From the NCBI RefSeq assembly GCF_037081775.1, contig NZ_JBAMHQ010000001.1, positions 930,001 through 994,000 on the forward strand: a stretch of 64,000 nt of DNA. The letters run 5' to 3'. Positions 41,411 to 50,635 of the stretch are shown one piece after another. The notes beneath the pieces were generated by a model. It worked only from the letters and a program-made list of their open reading frames with translations. It searched no databases and was not told the origin of the DNA. The stretch comes from Haladaptatus sp. ZSTT2 (GTDB lineage Archaea; Halobacteriota; Halobacteria; Halobacteriales; Halococcaceae). Numbering within the stretch: the stretch's first letter is position 1; each line of letters starts with the position of its first letter. The position numbers and the translations under genes were made by a program.

Positions 41411-42853
41411 GTGAGTACCAGAAAACTCCTGAGTCTGTTGGTGGTAGGACTGCTGCTGACTGGGACAGTCGGCGCTGAAAACGCGCTCGTTGCGACCCAC
41501 CGGACGGTACTCGACCCCGGCTTCGTCAAACAGAGCCTCGCTGAGGAAGGCGGCTACGACGTGCTTTCTGCCGCCGCCATCGAAACGCTGGGCGGCCCCG
41601 CCGCGGGCGAGTTGAACGACAGCGAGATGGGCGTTGTCGCCTCGCTCACGGCGGAAGCCTACAGCGAGGCGTTGCTCGACCCGGCGTATCTTGCGGCGCA
41701 GACGAATGCCAATATTGATGATACGTATGCGTACCTCCACGGTGATGCGACAGAACCGCGCCTCGCGATAGACCTCGCGCCAGCGCAGGCGTCGTTTGCA
41801 GAGAATCTCGAAACGAGCATCGTAGAGACGCCGACCGCAGACCTCGTGGGTGACCTCGACGTGACGGCCACAGACCTCCCATTCGACACCGCCCTCCTCA
41901 GAGACGCAGAGACGAGCGAGGCGGGCTTCCTCGCCGCACGCGCGGAGGTGCGCGAAACCGTGCGTGAACAGGTCGTCCAACGTGCAGTTGCACAGGCTTT
42001 CTCGTCGGCTTCGGACGATTCCCTGCTCGCGCTCGTCATCGCAGAGTACGACCCGGATGACTACACCGCAGCGGAGAAAGCGCGAGCGGTCGACGCCCGG
42101 CGACCGGCCATCGAAGCCGCCCTGCGCGAGCGCGTCGAGGCAGACGACGAGCGTGTCGCAGCGCTGACCGACGAGGCACTCTCCGCGGTGCAGACGCAAG
42201 CCGTCGCCGCGGTTGAGGAGACAGTGCCACCAGGGGAGATTGACCCGGCGCTCGTCACTGCCTCAGCAGACCTCACGCTGGTCGTCGTCACCGGACTCAC
42301 CGACGAGACCGTGACCTACAACGAATTTAAGACGGACCTCACGGAGTCGAAGTCAGTCCTCGCACAAACGATTGCCACAGAGATGAACGACCAACTCGTC
42401 GCGGAACTCGGCGGGACGGAACTCGTCCTCACCGATGAGATGCCCGCAGAGTCGAAACAGGCGTTCGAGAACGCCCGCACGGTCGTCACCGCCCTCGACC
42501 GCGGTGTGGTCGTCCTTGCGGGCCTCATCCTCGTGCTGGTGGGAAGTCTCTGGTTCGTCGGCCGCTCTGGCGTGACATTTCTCTCCACTATCGGCGGGGC
42601 GTTCGTGCTCGCTGGGGGCGTTTCGTTCGCCCTCGGGTCAGTCGCCATCGCACAGCTCGGCGCGGCGCTTGCGGGCAGCGACGTTCCAATCCCGGCGCTC
42701 GCAGACCTCGTGGTCGCGCTCGTTGGGCGAGTGACCGGCGTGTTCACGAGCCAGTCGCTCGTCCTCGTCGGCCTCGGTTTGGTGTGCATCCTCGGGGCTG
42801 TGGTGTTGCACTATCGCGTCGATGCGATAGGCCGCTCGAACGCGGCCACGTAA
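41411..42853 (+). CDS. exported/membrane protein of unknown function
   Basis: A 480-residue protein not matched to a family. N-terminal signal or anchor STRKLLSLLVVGLLLTGTVGA (residues 2-22), then about 340 acidic, mostly helical residues rich in Ala, Glu and Asp on the outer face, then three C-terminal helices near 363-383, 392-415 and 443-463. GTG 41411 is the only reasonable start; TTTTAT lies about 38 bases upstream. The architecture of a large helical extracytoplasmic domain anchored by a C-terminal three-helix bundle suggests a surface or sensor protein. It is followed after 70 bases by the Asp-box protein. Confidence 0.65.
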   Translation: MSTRKLLSLLVVGLLLTGTVGAENALVATHRTVLDPGFVKQSLAEEGGYDVLSAAAIETLGGPAAGELNDSEMGVVASLTAEAYSEALLDPAYLAAQTNANIDDTYAYLHGDATEPRLAIDLAPAQASFAENLETSIVETPTADLVGDLDVTATDLPFDTALLRDAETSEAGFLAARAEVRETVREQVVQRAVAQAFSSASDDSLLALVIAEYDPDDYTAAEKARAVDARRPAIEAALRERVEADDERVAALTDEALSAVQTQAVAAVEETVPPGEIDPALVTASADLTLVVVTGLTDETVTYNEFKTDLTESKSVLAQTIATEMNDQLVAELGGTELVLTDEMPAESKQAFENARTVVTALDRGVVVLAGLILVLVGSLWFVGRSGVTFLSTIGGAFVLAGGVSFALGSVAIAQLGAALAGSDVPIPALADLVVALVGRVTGVFTSQSLVLVGLGLVCILGAVVLHYRVDAIGRSNAAT

Positions 42854-42923
42854 GTCACAGTATGTGAGCAACACAGACTAGCTATTTTGCCCGTGGCAAC
42901 GTCTCTCTAGGTGGGCTGGGGAA

Positions 42924-43988
42924 ATGGCGAGTAACACACCGAGTCCGCCACGAGTTGGCGACACGACGATTCCAGACGCACTGACTGCAACCACGTTCCT
43001 CGCAACGACGGACGGGGGTATCGCACGGGCCAGTTTCGAAGACCGCGAGTGGGGGGTCTCACACGAGCTTGTCACCAAAGACGTGCGCTGTCTCGCAGTA
43101 GACCCGACCACTCCGGCGATACTGTACGCCGGAACGCAGGGAGACGGGGTGTATCAATCGGTAGACGGTGGCGAGACGTGGGAGTTTCTTGGCCTCGACG
43201 GCGTGGTCGTGAAATCGCTCGCGGTGAGTCCACACGACTCGGCGGTCATCTACGCCGGGGCGAAACCCGCGGCCATCTACGTATCGAGAGATGGAGGACT
43301 GACGTGGACGAAGCCACCGGGCTTTTCGAAGATTCCCGGCCGTCGGCTCTGGTTTTCACCGGCCGAACCGCCGTTCGTGACGGCGTACGTCCAAGCGATT
43401 GCCCTGTCGCCAACCGACCCGACCCTCGTCCTCGCAGGGATTGAGTTCGGCGCGGTCGTCAGAAGCACCGACGGTGGCGAGACGTGGACTGGGCACCGGC
43501 CAGGTGCGATTCGCGACTGTCACAGCCTCGCGTTCCACGCCACCGACGGCACCCGCGTGTACGAAGGCGGTGCCGGGTTACGGGGGCGGGCAGGAGCGAC
43601 GAGCACTGACGGCGGAGAGACGTGGATTGCACCGACGAACGGCCTCGACCGGTCGTACGGCTGGGCGGTCACAGCAGACCCCGAAGACCCAACGACGTGG
43701 TATCTGTCGGCTTCGACCGGCCCGTTCGCGGCTCACGGCGAAGAAAACGCCCGCGCCTACATCTACCGCTGGCAGGAAAATGGGCCGTGGGAACGACTCG
43801 CCGGAGGCTTGCCACAGCCGTCGTTTGCGATGCCGTATGCGCTCTGTACGCTCCCGGGCGAACCCGGCCTCGTCGTCGCGGGGATGAGCGACGGGTCGGT
43901 CTGGTACTCGGCCACCTCCGGCGACGCGTGGGAGCGACTCCCGTTCTCGCTCGGGTCGATTCACCGGTCGCTCGTGCTCGCGCGCTGA
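42924..43988 (+). CDS. BNR/Asp-box beta-propeller protein
   Basis: Predicted beta-propeller of 354 residues. Asp-box repeats SxDxGxTW occur as SVDGGETW, SRDGGLTW, STDGGETW twice, and a degenerate ATSGDAW, spaced about 40-70 residues as in sialidase, VPS10 or YCF48-like folds. No signal peptide is seen and the catalytic residues of sialidases are not evident, so it is probably a binding or scaffold propeller in the cytoplasm. It starts 70 bases after the unknown membrane protein gene on the same strand. Confidence 0.82.
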   Translation: MASNTPSPPRVGDTTIPDALTATTFLATTDGGIARASFEDREWGVSHELVTKDVRCLAVDPTTPAILYAGTQGDGVYQSVDGGETWEFLGLDGVVVKSLAVSPHDSAVIYAGAKPAAIYVSRDGGLTWTKPPGFSKIPGRRLWFSPAEPPFVTAYVQAIALSPTDPTLVLAGIEFGAVVRSTDGGETWTGHRPGAIRDCHSLAFHATDGTRVYEGGAGLRGRAGATSTDGGETWIAPTNGLDRSYGWAVTADPEDPTTWYLSASTGPFAAHGEENARAYIYRWQENGPWERLAGGLPQPSFAMPYALCTLPGEPGLVVAGMSDGSVWYSATSGDAWERLPFSLGSIHRSLVLAR

Positions 43989-43989
43989 C

Positions 43990-44835
43990 TCACTCCCGCG
44001 AGTCGTACTGCTGGTAAATGACGTGCCCACACGCCTTGCAGTGGGAGGCGTCCCGGTCGTGGTAAGCAAGCCCACAGTTCTCACAGACGACGTTGACGCG
44101 CTCTTTGTACGTCCACTCTTTGATGATGCGACTCGCCTGCCACGGGATGATGATGATGCCGACGATGATGGCAGAGACCGTCACCCAGCGCCCGGCGTCG
44201 GTGATTGGCGTGATGTCCCCGAATCCGACCGTCGTGAGCGTGACGACGACGAAGTAGAAGGCGTCGCCGAAGTTGTTGACCGTCGGGTTCAACTGGTGTT
44301 CGAAGCTGTAGAACAACCCGGCTGAGACGAAGAAAATGGTCAGGACGGTGAGTGCGAGTTTCATCGCCCGCAACGAAGAGAGCGACACCGTGCCGAAGAA
44401 GAACTCCTCGTCTGCGGTAAACCGGTAGAAGCGAAGCGCCCGCACCACCCGGAGCACTCGCAGGAAGCCGACGTTGAACACGACGAGGTCGACGGTCGGA
44501 AACAAGAAGATGAGCAGCGTGGGGGCAATGGCGAGCAAGTCAATCATCGTGTAGGGGTTGAGCACCTCTGCGAGTCGATTTCGGGCGCTGTAGATGCGAA
44601 GCAGGTACTCACCGAGGAAGACGAAGCTAATCGCCACTTCAAGCTGGAACAAGATGGGCATGTACGGCTCTGCGAACGCGTAGGTTTCAAGGATAAACAA
44701 CGCGATGAAGACGAGAATCAGTGAGAGGAGCGCGACGTCGATGGTCTTCCCGACGAGCGTCTGGTGGTCAACCAGATAGAAGCGAACCCGCTCGCGGGAC
44801 GTGAGCTCATCGACAGCCGAGGCGTGACCAGCCAT
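43990..44835 (-). CDS. voltage-gated-type potassium channel with C-terminal zinc ribbon
   Basis: Six-helix cation channel of 281 residues. S4 is FLRVLRVVRALRFYRF (about 124-139), with regularly spaced arginines. The selectivity filter is TTVGFGD at 201-207 in TLTTVGFGDITP, typical of K+ channels. After S6 a short cytoplasmic tail carries a Cys4 zinc ribbon, C251/C254 and C266/C269 (CENC, CKAC). The ribbon could gate the pore in response to metal or redox state; that is inference. CTAAATAGC about 26 bases upstream on the minus strand is a TATA-like box. Confidence 0.9.
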   Translation of the reverse strand: MAGHASAVDELTSRERVRFYLVDHQTLVGKTIDVALLSLILVFIALFILETYAFAEPYMPILFQLEVAISFVFLGEYLLRIYSARNRLAEVLNPYTMIDLLAIAPTLLIFLFPTVDLVVFNVGFLRVLRVVRALRFYRFTADEEFFFGTVSLSSLRAMKLALTVLTIFFVSAGLFYSFEHQLNPTVNNFGDAFYFVVVTLTTVGFGDITPITDAGRWVTVSAIIVGIIIIPWQASRIIKEWTYKERVNVVCENCGLAYHDRDASHCKACGHVIYQQYDSRE

Positions 44836-44877
44836 ACCTGTCTGTAGCCCTGCGAGGGCTAAATAGCATGTTCCCGT

Positions 44878-46065
44878 TCAGGTGAGCGTCTCGTCAAGCC
44901 AGTCGTAGATGACGCCGTGGGCGAGCGGGAGATTCCCCAACTGACAGTGGTCTGCTGCGCCCTCGTGTTCCTCGAACACGCGCAGGGTGGTCGGCCCGGC
45001 TATCGCGTCCACGAACTCATAGACGAGCGGGAGGGGGATCAGGTGGTCGTCCTCCCCAGCGAGCGCGAGCGTCGGACAGGTGATTCGATGAGCGACGTCT
45101 CTGAGTGAGTAGGCTTTGAGCGTAGAGAGGAGGCCAGCCATGTCCGTGCCGAACACCCATTCTGCGTTCTGCCGTTGCCAGCGCGACCCGGCATCGACGC
45201 GGGCAGCAAGCGCCGCGACGCCGTTTACGAGCGCACCCGGCAGGTACGTGAACAGGCTCGCAACGGCTTCTTGTCCGTAGGCAGACGCCGCCCAGAGGTC
45301 GTAGCAGTGGTCGAACGCGATGCACGCCGCCACTCGGTCGTCGAACGCGGCAGCCCGCGGGGCGTAAAACCCGCCCATGCTGACGCCGAGCAGGGCGATA
45401 TTCGACGCATCGACGACGGGTTCCGTCTCAAGAAAGTCGAGTACCGGCCCGACGACCGTTTCCCACTCCGTTCGCGCCCGCATCGACTCGTATCTGAGCA
45501 GATCGCCCTGTCCGGGGCCGTCGAAGATGAAGCAGGCGTAGCCGCGTTCGAGCGCCGCGGGCACGCCACACAGGAAGTAGAGTTCTTCGGCTATCGAGTC
45601 GAAGCCGCCGAGACAGACGAGCGTCGGGCGAGGCTCCTCGCTGTCGTCGGGCGCGAACAGATACCCCGAAATCGCCGTGTCCTCGAAGGGAAGTTCGACC
45701 GTTTCGACGGGCGTGTCGAGGAAGTCGAGTGCGGCGCGGAACGTTTCACGGCTTCGGTCGTAGGTGGGCAGGCGTCGCGCGTCGTCACCCGCTAAGAAGA
45801 ACTCGGCCGTCCGGTAGTAGGTGTGCGCTCGGAAGAACGCGCCGCGGGCGGTCTCGTCGCGTCCCTCGTCACGGGCGCGTTCTGCCTCGCTCGCGACCCG
45901 ATCTGCGGTGCGTCGCCACTCGGTGTGCCACGACTCGAACTCACCCGCATCGATGCGTTCTGCGGTGGAGAGGCACTCGCCAAGTGAACTCCCCTCGTAG
46001 GGCGCGTACGCAGTGGCTCTGAGCGTCTGATAGTCGAACGTCTCGTCGGCAAAGTGGACGCGCAT
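44878..46065 (-). CDS. alpha/beta hydrolase, dipeptidyl-aminopeptidase/pseudooxynicotine-hydrolase-like
   Basis: Serine hydrolase of 395 residues with a long helical N-domain (1-130) before the catalytic domain, as in the FrsA/2,6-dihydropseudooxynicotine hydrolase group. The fold shows LVCLGGFDSIAEE, IFDGPGQGDLLRYE, the nucleophile elbow LLGVSMGGFYAPRA, the acid in LAGEDDHLIPL and the His in GAADHCQLGN. Substrate unknown. Start 46065 is chosen; a TATA-like GCAAAAT element about 25 bases upstream supports it over 46083. Confidence 0.85.
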   Translation of the reverse strand: MRVHFADETFDYQTLRATAYAPYEGSSLGECLSTAERIDAGEFESWHTEWRRTADRVASEAERARDEGRDETARGAFFRAHTYYRTAEFFLAGDDARRLPTYDRSRETFRAALDFLDTPVETVELPFEDTAISGYLFAPDDSEEPRPTLVCLGGFDSIAEELYFLCGVPAALERGYACFIFDGPGQGDLLRYESMRARTEWETVVGPVLDFLETEPVVDASNIALLGVSMGGFYAPRAAAFDDRVAACIAFDHCYDLWAASAYGQEAVASLFTYLPGALVNGVAALAARVDAGSRWQRQNAEWVFGTDMAGLLSTLKAYSLRDVAHRITCPTLALAGEDDHLIPLPLVYEFVDAIAGPTTLRVFEEHEGAADHCQLGNLPLAHGVIYDWLDETLT

Positions 46066-46198
46066 ACCGTACCTACACGTCACTGAAGCAAAATGATTCG
46101 TGACCGGTTTCGAGAAAAAGGTGGCGACGTGGCGTGGTGGGGGCCACGTCGCCGGAATGGCACACAGGTGGTCGCCAGTGCGACCGGGTCGGGGAGGA

Positions 46199-47521
46199 TT
46201 ACTCCTCTACGATGAATTGGCCGGCTATTTCAACCACCTCCTCCATGCCTTTTGGCTGGTCGACGGCCTCCGGGAACGGGTTCGCCACGTTGAGTTCGTT
46301 CAGGAAACTCGCGTGGCGTGCCTCGACGCTGTGGATGCCCGCGGCGGCCGCGAACACGTCGTCGTTCGAGACGGAGGTTGCTGCGCCCGCGTAGGCCGCA
46401 ACACCCGTGTTTTCGAGTGCCTTGCCAACGGCGAGGAACTCAGAAGGCGTCTCGTAGCCGAAGTCGTAGTTCGCTTCTTCGACCGGCGTCCCGCCGAGTT
46501 TTTCGATGGTGTCGGCAATAGCCGTCACGTGGGCAGACTCGTGTTCGCCGATGGCGGTGAGGCGGTCTGGAACCGTCATGCGGAGTTCGTCGTCGTAGTC
46601 CGAAAGGACGCTCGCGTTACGGAGTTCGTCCGCGCTGAACGTCTCAAGGCCTTCGCGGTAGAAGACGGCCTCTAAGTGTTCGAGCGTGAGCGCGTAGTTC
46701 AGGAGGTCCACGTCGCTCGTGCCGTCATCTTCCTTTCGCATCGGCGTCTCCATCGAGTCACCGCGCGCAAGCGCACTGCTGTCGTTCGGGTTCTCAGTTA
46801 TGAACCCGCCAGCGATTTCGATGACTTCCTCCATCGACTTCGCCTCGTCTACAGCCTTCGGGAACGGGTCTTCGGAGTTGACGAGATTGAGGAAGCTCGC
46901 GTGGCGCGCTTCGACGCTGTGGATGCCGAGGGCGGCGGTGAGCACGTCGTTGTTGACGATAGACGGCGCAGCACCCGCGTAGGCCGCAACACCCGTGTTT
47001 TCGAGTGCCTTGCCAACGGCGAGGAACTCAGAAGGCGTCTCGTAGCCGAAGTTGTACTCGGCTTCTTCGACCGGTGTGCCACCGAGTTTCTCGATGGTGT
47101 CTGCGATGGCTGAGACGTGAGCTGCCTCATGTTCGCCCGTTGCTTTCAGGTAGTCTGGAACCTGCATCCGGAGAGTCTCGCTGAAGTTGCTCAGCGCGTC
47201 GGCCTGCGTGAGTTCGTCATCCGCGAACGTATCGAGACCATCACGGTAGAACGCGTTCTCCAAGTGTTCGAGTGTGAGCGCGTAGTTCAGGATAGCAACG
47301 TCCGGGTTGGCGTCCATCGAGCCGTCTTCGGTCGTGGTCATGGTTCCGTCAGTCGTCGTCATGCCACCGTCTTCGGTCGTCGTGGTCGTTCCCTCGCCAC
47401 CGGAGCTGCCGCCCATACAGCCAGCGAGGGCGACGCCGCCGATGCTGGCAATGGTGCCGAGGACAGTGCGGCGCGAACTGAGGGCGCGACGGTCAGTTGG
47501 GGTTGGGTCGGAGTCTCTCAT
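46199..47521 (-). CDS. lipoprotein with two tandem ferritin-like domains
   Basis: Exported protein of 440 residues. A Tat-type signal (SSRRTVLGTIASIGGVALAGC) with lipobox Cys35 is followed by a Thr/Gly-rich spacer. Two ferritin-like four-helix domains follow at about 75-242 and 271-440. Each contains LNYALTLEHLE, GEHExAHVxAIADTIEKLGG and GIHSVEARHASFLN, the helices with Glu/His that usually bind a di-metal centre. The copies are offset by 196 residues and share 79 identical bases (46386-46464 and 46974-47052). A surface role in iron or manganese handling or oxidative defence is inferred. Confidence 0.88.
   Translation of the reverse strand: MRDSDPTPTDRRALSSRRTVLGTIASIGGVALAGCMGGSSGGEGTTTTTEDGGMTTTDGTMTTTEDGSMDANPDVAILNYALTLEHLENAFYRDGLDTFADDELTQADALSNFSETLRMQVPDYLKATGEHEAAHVSAIADTIEKLGGTPVEEAEYNFGYETPSEFLAVGKALENTGVAAYAGAAPSIVNNDVLTAALGIHSVEARHASFLNLVNSEDPFPKAVDEAKSMEEVIEIAGGFITENPNDSSALARGDSMETPMRKEDDGTSDVDLLNYALTLEHLEAVFYREGLETFSADELRNASVLSDYDDELRMTVPDRLTAIGEHESAHVTAIADTIEKLGGTPVEEANYDFGYETPSEFLAVGKALENTGVAAYAGAATSVSNDDVFAAAAGIHSVEARHASFLNELNVANPFPEAVDQPKGMEEVVEIAGQFIVEE
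46386..46464 (-). repeat. 79-bp direct repeat, copy in second ferritin-like domain
   Basis: Identical base for base to 46974-47052 in the same gene, 588 bases (196 codons) away. Flanking sequence of the two domains differs at many codons, so this identity stands out. Confidence 0.9.
46974..47052 (-). repeat. 79-bp direct repeat, copy in first ferritin-like domain
   Basis: Partner of 46386-46464. Both encode the helix with PSEFLAVGKALENTGVAAYA and stay in register with the protein duplication. Confidence 0.9.
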
Positions 47522-47682
47522 AGTGCTGAATCAGAACGGAGCGCGAATCGACACATGAGGGTTTGCCGAACTGTGACACCACTGGGACACCACTCTCACC
47601 CAAATTCGTTCGAAACTGGCCGTAATCGACAGCGAATGCTGTCGCTCATTGGTGGGAGAATGGGAGAGATAGAGGAGAAAAT

Positions 47683-49197
47683 TTAGTAGACGGCGTCGAG
47701 AATCGCGGCGTCGAGGTCGTCGAACTGCGTCAGGTGGGCGAGACGCTCGCCGCGCAGGTCAACGTTTTTCTGCTCGAAGTCCTCGACGTGGTCTGGGACG
47801 TAGAACTCGGTAATGTCGATGCCCGGCACGTTCGTCGGGATGGTGAGGCCGGTTTGCTCGTCGCGCTCCCAGGAAACGGTGCCGCGAGCGATTTCGCGGA
47901 GGATGGTGACGGACTCGGTCACGCCGATGTCCTGTGCGTTCGCGCCGATGTGGCCCGTGTTGAGGACGTAGCACTCGACGCCGAGGTCGGAGACGAGTTC
48001 GCGAAAGCGGTTGCCCTCCTCTCCTTTCGAGCCGATGATGAACGGATTAGTGCCGACGACGCGGATGGACTCACCTGCCTTCGATGGGTCGCCCGCGCTG
48101 GTCTCGATAGACTCACCGAGCATGAACGCGACGGCGGCCTCTTCGGGCGTGAGTTTGGCGACTGGCGGCATCACGGGGTTGCGCGTGATGAAGAACACCT
48201 GGTCTACCTCGGGCAGGTCGATGTCTGCGTCTGCGGAGGCGAGTTGGTCGCGGACGATGATGGCCCGCCCGTTGCTGGTGTGGAGGTCGGAGTCGAAGTC
48301 AACCGTGCCGTCCGTGTCGACATCGACGTTTTCGAGGATGGCCGATTCGTGGGTGACGGCGTCGTACATCGCTGGCTGTTCGTCCGCGTCTAAGCCGATG
48401 GTTTTGACGAACAGGCCGTTGCCTTCACTGCCCGCGACGGTGCCGTCGGGGAGGAGCGCACACACGTCGTCTTGGAGCATCGAGGCTTCCTCGTCGCCGT
48501 CGAGCCAGAGGCCGTGGGCGGTGAGTGTGGACTTGCCCGTCGCAGAAAGCCCGAGGAACAGTTGGCCAACGTCGTTCAGGTCGCCGTCGTCGTCTTTAAG
48601 CGTGACGCGCTTGCTGCCCGCGTGGAGGCCGAGGCCGCCTGCTTTCTTCGCGTAGTACATGTGCAGGCGGAGGAACGACTTTTTCGCCTCGCCGGTGTAG
48701 TCGCTGCCGAGAACTGCGGTGACACCCTCGTCTGGAAGGATGCGAACGGCGATTTCGTCCCACTCTGGAAGCTGGATGGTGACGAAGTCGGGGTCTGCGT
48801 CGTCCGCGACGGGTTCGAACAGTTTCGCCCACGCGAGCGCGATGCGGGCGAACTCCTTTTGCACGTACAGACGGCATCGGTAGGAGTGGTCTGTGTGTCG
48901 GCCCATCAGGCGGTCTACACAAATCATCGCTTCCGTTTCTGCGTAGTCGACGGCCGCATCGAGGTAAGCGTAATCCTCGTCGTCGAACTCCGCGTCAACG
49001 GCGTTTTTCGTCTTGTCTGCGTTCCGCGAGCGCTCCTCGCTCACGTAGGACGGCGACCCGAACTCGGTTGTGATTTCGTCTCCGCGCGCAAGCTCGCGGA
49101 GTTCGTCGAGCGATGGGTTGTAGAGGACGTTGTCTGCCTCTTTTGGATTCGGAAGTGCTGTTTTGAGCGACTGGGCTGATGTAGCCAGGTCCGTCAT
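47683..49197 (-). CDS. pckA: phosphoenolpyruvate carboxykinase (ATP)
   Basis: Gluconeogenic enzyme converting oxaloacetate and ATP to phosphoenolpyruvate. 504 residues. The ATP-type kinase-1a P-loop is LGLSATGKSTLT near residue 217, preceded by the metal/substrate block RLHMYYAKKAGGLGLHAGS, with ASMLQDDVCAL as kinase-2 and FFITRNPVMPPVAKLTPEEAAVAF as a family signature. The N-terminal oxaloacetate-binding region is somewhat divergent from bacterial PckA. The promoter has a duplicated TATA-like element at 49221-49233, giving a short leader. It is transcribed alone. Confidence 0.95.
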   Translation of the reverse strand: MTDLATSAQSLKTALPNPKEADNVLYNPSLDELRELARGDEITTEFGSPSYVSEERSRNADKTKNAVDAEFDDEDYAYLDAAVDYAETEAMICVDRLMGRHTDHSYRCRLYVQKEFARIALAWAKLFEPVADDADPDFVTIQLPEWDEIAVRILPDEGVTAVLGSDYTGEAKKSFLRLHMYYAKKAGGLGLHAGSKRVTLKDDDGDLNDVGQLFLGLSATGKSTLTAHGLWLDGDEEASMLQDDVCALLPDGTVAGSEGNGLFVKTIGLDADEQPAMYDAVTHESAILENVDVDTDGTVDFDSDLHTSNGRAIIVRDQLASADADIDLPEVDQVFFITRNPVMPPVAKLTPEEAAVAFMLGESIETSAGDPSKAGESIRVVGTNPFIIGSKGEEGNRFRELVSDLGVECYVLNTGHIGANAQDIGVTESVTILREIARGTVSWERDEQTGLTIPTNVPGIDITEFYVPDHVEDFEQKNVDLRGERLAHLTQFDDLDAAILDAVY

Positions 49198-49220
49198 TAT
49201 TCAATCAACAGGAGTTGAAC

Positions 49221-49233
49221 GCTATAACTATAC
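49221..49233 (-). promoter_or_regulatory. promoter of pckA
   Basis: The minus strand reads GTATAGTTATAGC, two overlapping TATA-like units lying 24-36 bases upstream of the start at 49197. The remaining gap to 49494 (about 260 bases) is AT-richer than its flanks and shows no gene. Confidence 0.5.
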
Positions 49234-49465
49234 AAGGTTCACGGCCGATATCGTTAGCGAGAGAGTGTGTAACACCCAAATACAACGATTTACAGAGATT
49301 GGAAGGTGCGGACTGAATCGGCCCGACTCGCGGGAAATCGAACACGATTGTTCGGTAATTTCTGAACGTTTGTGAGCGAAAATCGAGCATTTTTCGAGAA
49401 TTCCGATAGAATCGGTCGCGTGTGTCACCACCACACACTCGGATCGAAATCGCCTTCCCGTAGCG

Positions 49466-49472
49466 TTTTATT
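49466..49472 (+). promoter_or_regulatory. TATA-like box of the DAO-family gene
   Basis: TTTTATT is centred 26 bases before ATG 49495 and rejects the 41-residue upstream extension. Confidence 0.5.
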
Positions 49473-49494
49473 GCATCTCGTCTTGTGTCCACAC

Positions 49495-50634
49495 ATGTCA
49501 CGACGTGACTCCCGTGTGGTCGTCGTCGGAGCCGGCGTCTCCGGGCTGGCCATCGCCCGCGAGTTGGCTCCCGACCACGACGTGTTGGTGTTCGATAAAG
49601 GCGGCGTCGCAGCCGATACTTCCTCGCGCGCGTCGGGGATGATTTCACTCTCGCTCGAGCCGTTCCCTGACGAGTGGGCGACGTTCGCGCTCTCACAGTT
49701 TCGAGACCTCGATGGACACGGCATTTTCTCGTTTACCGACCGCGACACCGTCCGCCTCGTCCCCGAAGAAGACGCAGCAAAGTACACCGACCAGGCACCC
49801 GAGGGTGGCGCGTACCTCACAAAAGACGAACTTCGCGCGCGCTACCCCGACGCCTTCGCCGACCTGTCGGCTTACGGCGGGGCGCTCCACTACGACGGCA
49901 CGGGCTACTTAGACGCCCTCGATTACACGATGACGCTCAAGTGGGCCGCAGAGCAAGCGGGCGCAGCCGTGTTCCGCGACCACGAGGTCACCGGCCTGCG
50001 CGTCGAAGACGACGCAGTCGTGGGCGTCGAAACCGAGTACGGCCCCATCGACGCAGACCACGTCGTCTACGCGACGGGCTGGAAGACCCGCGACCTACTC
50101 GCGGACTACGTCGAACTCCCCGTCAAGCCGCTTCGCTGGAACGCCATCGTGGTCGAACCCGACACGCCGCTTCCGGCAGACGCCCCGATGGGCTCAGAGC
50201 CGACGATGCGCGTCTACTGGCGCACGACCGACCGCGGCGACGTGCTCATCGGCGGGAACGAACACCTCCTCTCAGACCCCGAAGGCACGCCAATGGGTGT
50301 CCAAGAGGCGTTTCGAGAGGTGGTGACCGATCGTGTTGCACCTCTGCTCGCGGGTGTCGAAGACGGCGACATCCGCCGCGAGGACTGCTGTCCGACCGCC
50401 GACTGCGCCTCGCCCGACGGTCTGCCGATCATCGACGCCCCCGAAGAAGTCCCCGATGGACTCGCTTTCGTGACGGGCCTCCACGGCCGCGGCGTCATGC
50501 TCTCGCCCGTGACGGGCCGAGCGATTCGGTGTCTCGTGACCGGCGAAGACGCCCCGTTCCCGATGGAACCCTTTGAACTCGGTCGGTTCGAAGACCGGTC
50601 TCCTGACTTCGAGTACCGAAGCCACTGGGACTGA
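49495..50634 (+). CDS. FAD-dependent amino-acid/amine oxidase (DAO family)
   Basis: Glycine/D-amino-acid-oxidase-type flavoenzyme of 379 residues. It opens VVVVGAGVSGLAIARELA (FAD-binding GxGxxG), continues VLVFDKGGVAADTSSRASGM (adenine-ribose contact then the isoalloxazine segment) and ends with FVTGLHGRGVMLSPVTGRAI, the C-terminal FAD contact of the family. It may oxidise a secondary or D-amino acid; the substrate is unknown. It converges on the HTH regulator at 50636 with one base between stops. Confidence 0.88.
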   Translation: MSRRDSRVVVVGAGVSGLAIARELAPDHDVLVFDKGGVAADTSSRASGMISLSLEPFPDEWATFALSQFRDLDGHGIFSFTDRDTVRLVPEEDAAKYTDQAPEGGAYLTKDELRARYPDAFADLSAYGGALHYDGTGYLDALDYTMTLKWAAEQAGAAVFRDHEVTGLRVEDDAVVGVETEYGPIDADHVVYATGWKTRDLLADYVELPVKPLRWNAIVVEPDTPLPADAPMGSEPTMRVYWRTTDRGDVLIGGNEHLLSDPEGTPMGVQEAFREVVTDRVAPLLAGVEDGDIRREDCCPTADCASPDGLPIIDAPEEVPDGLAFVTGLHGRGVMLSPVTGRAIRCLVTGEDAPFPMEPFELGRFEDRSPDFEYRSHWD

Positions 50635-50635
50635 C

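Noticed and set aside
49421-49440. Short inverted repeat TGTGT...ACACA upstream of the DAO gene
   Set aside because: Arms are only 5 bp, which is expected by chance; no further symmetry is visible.
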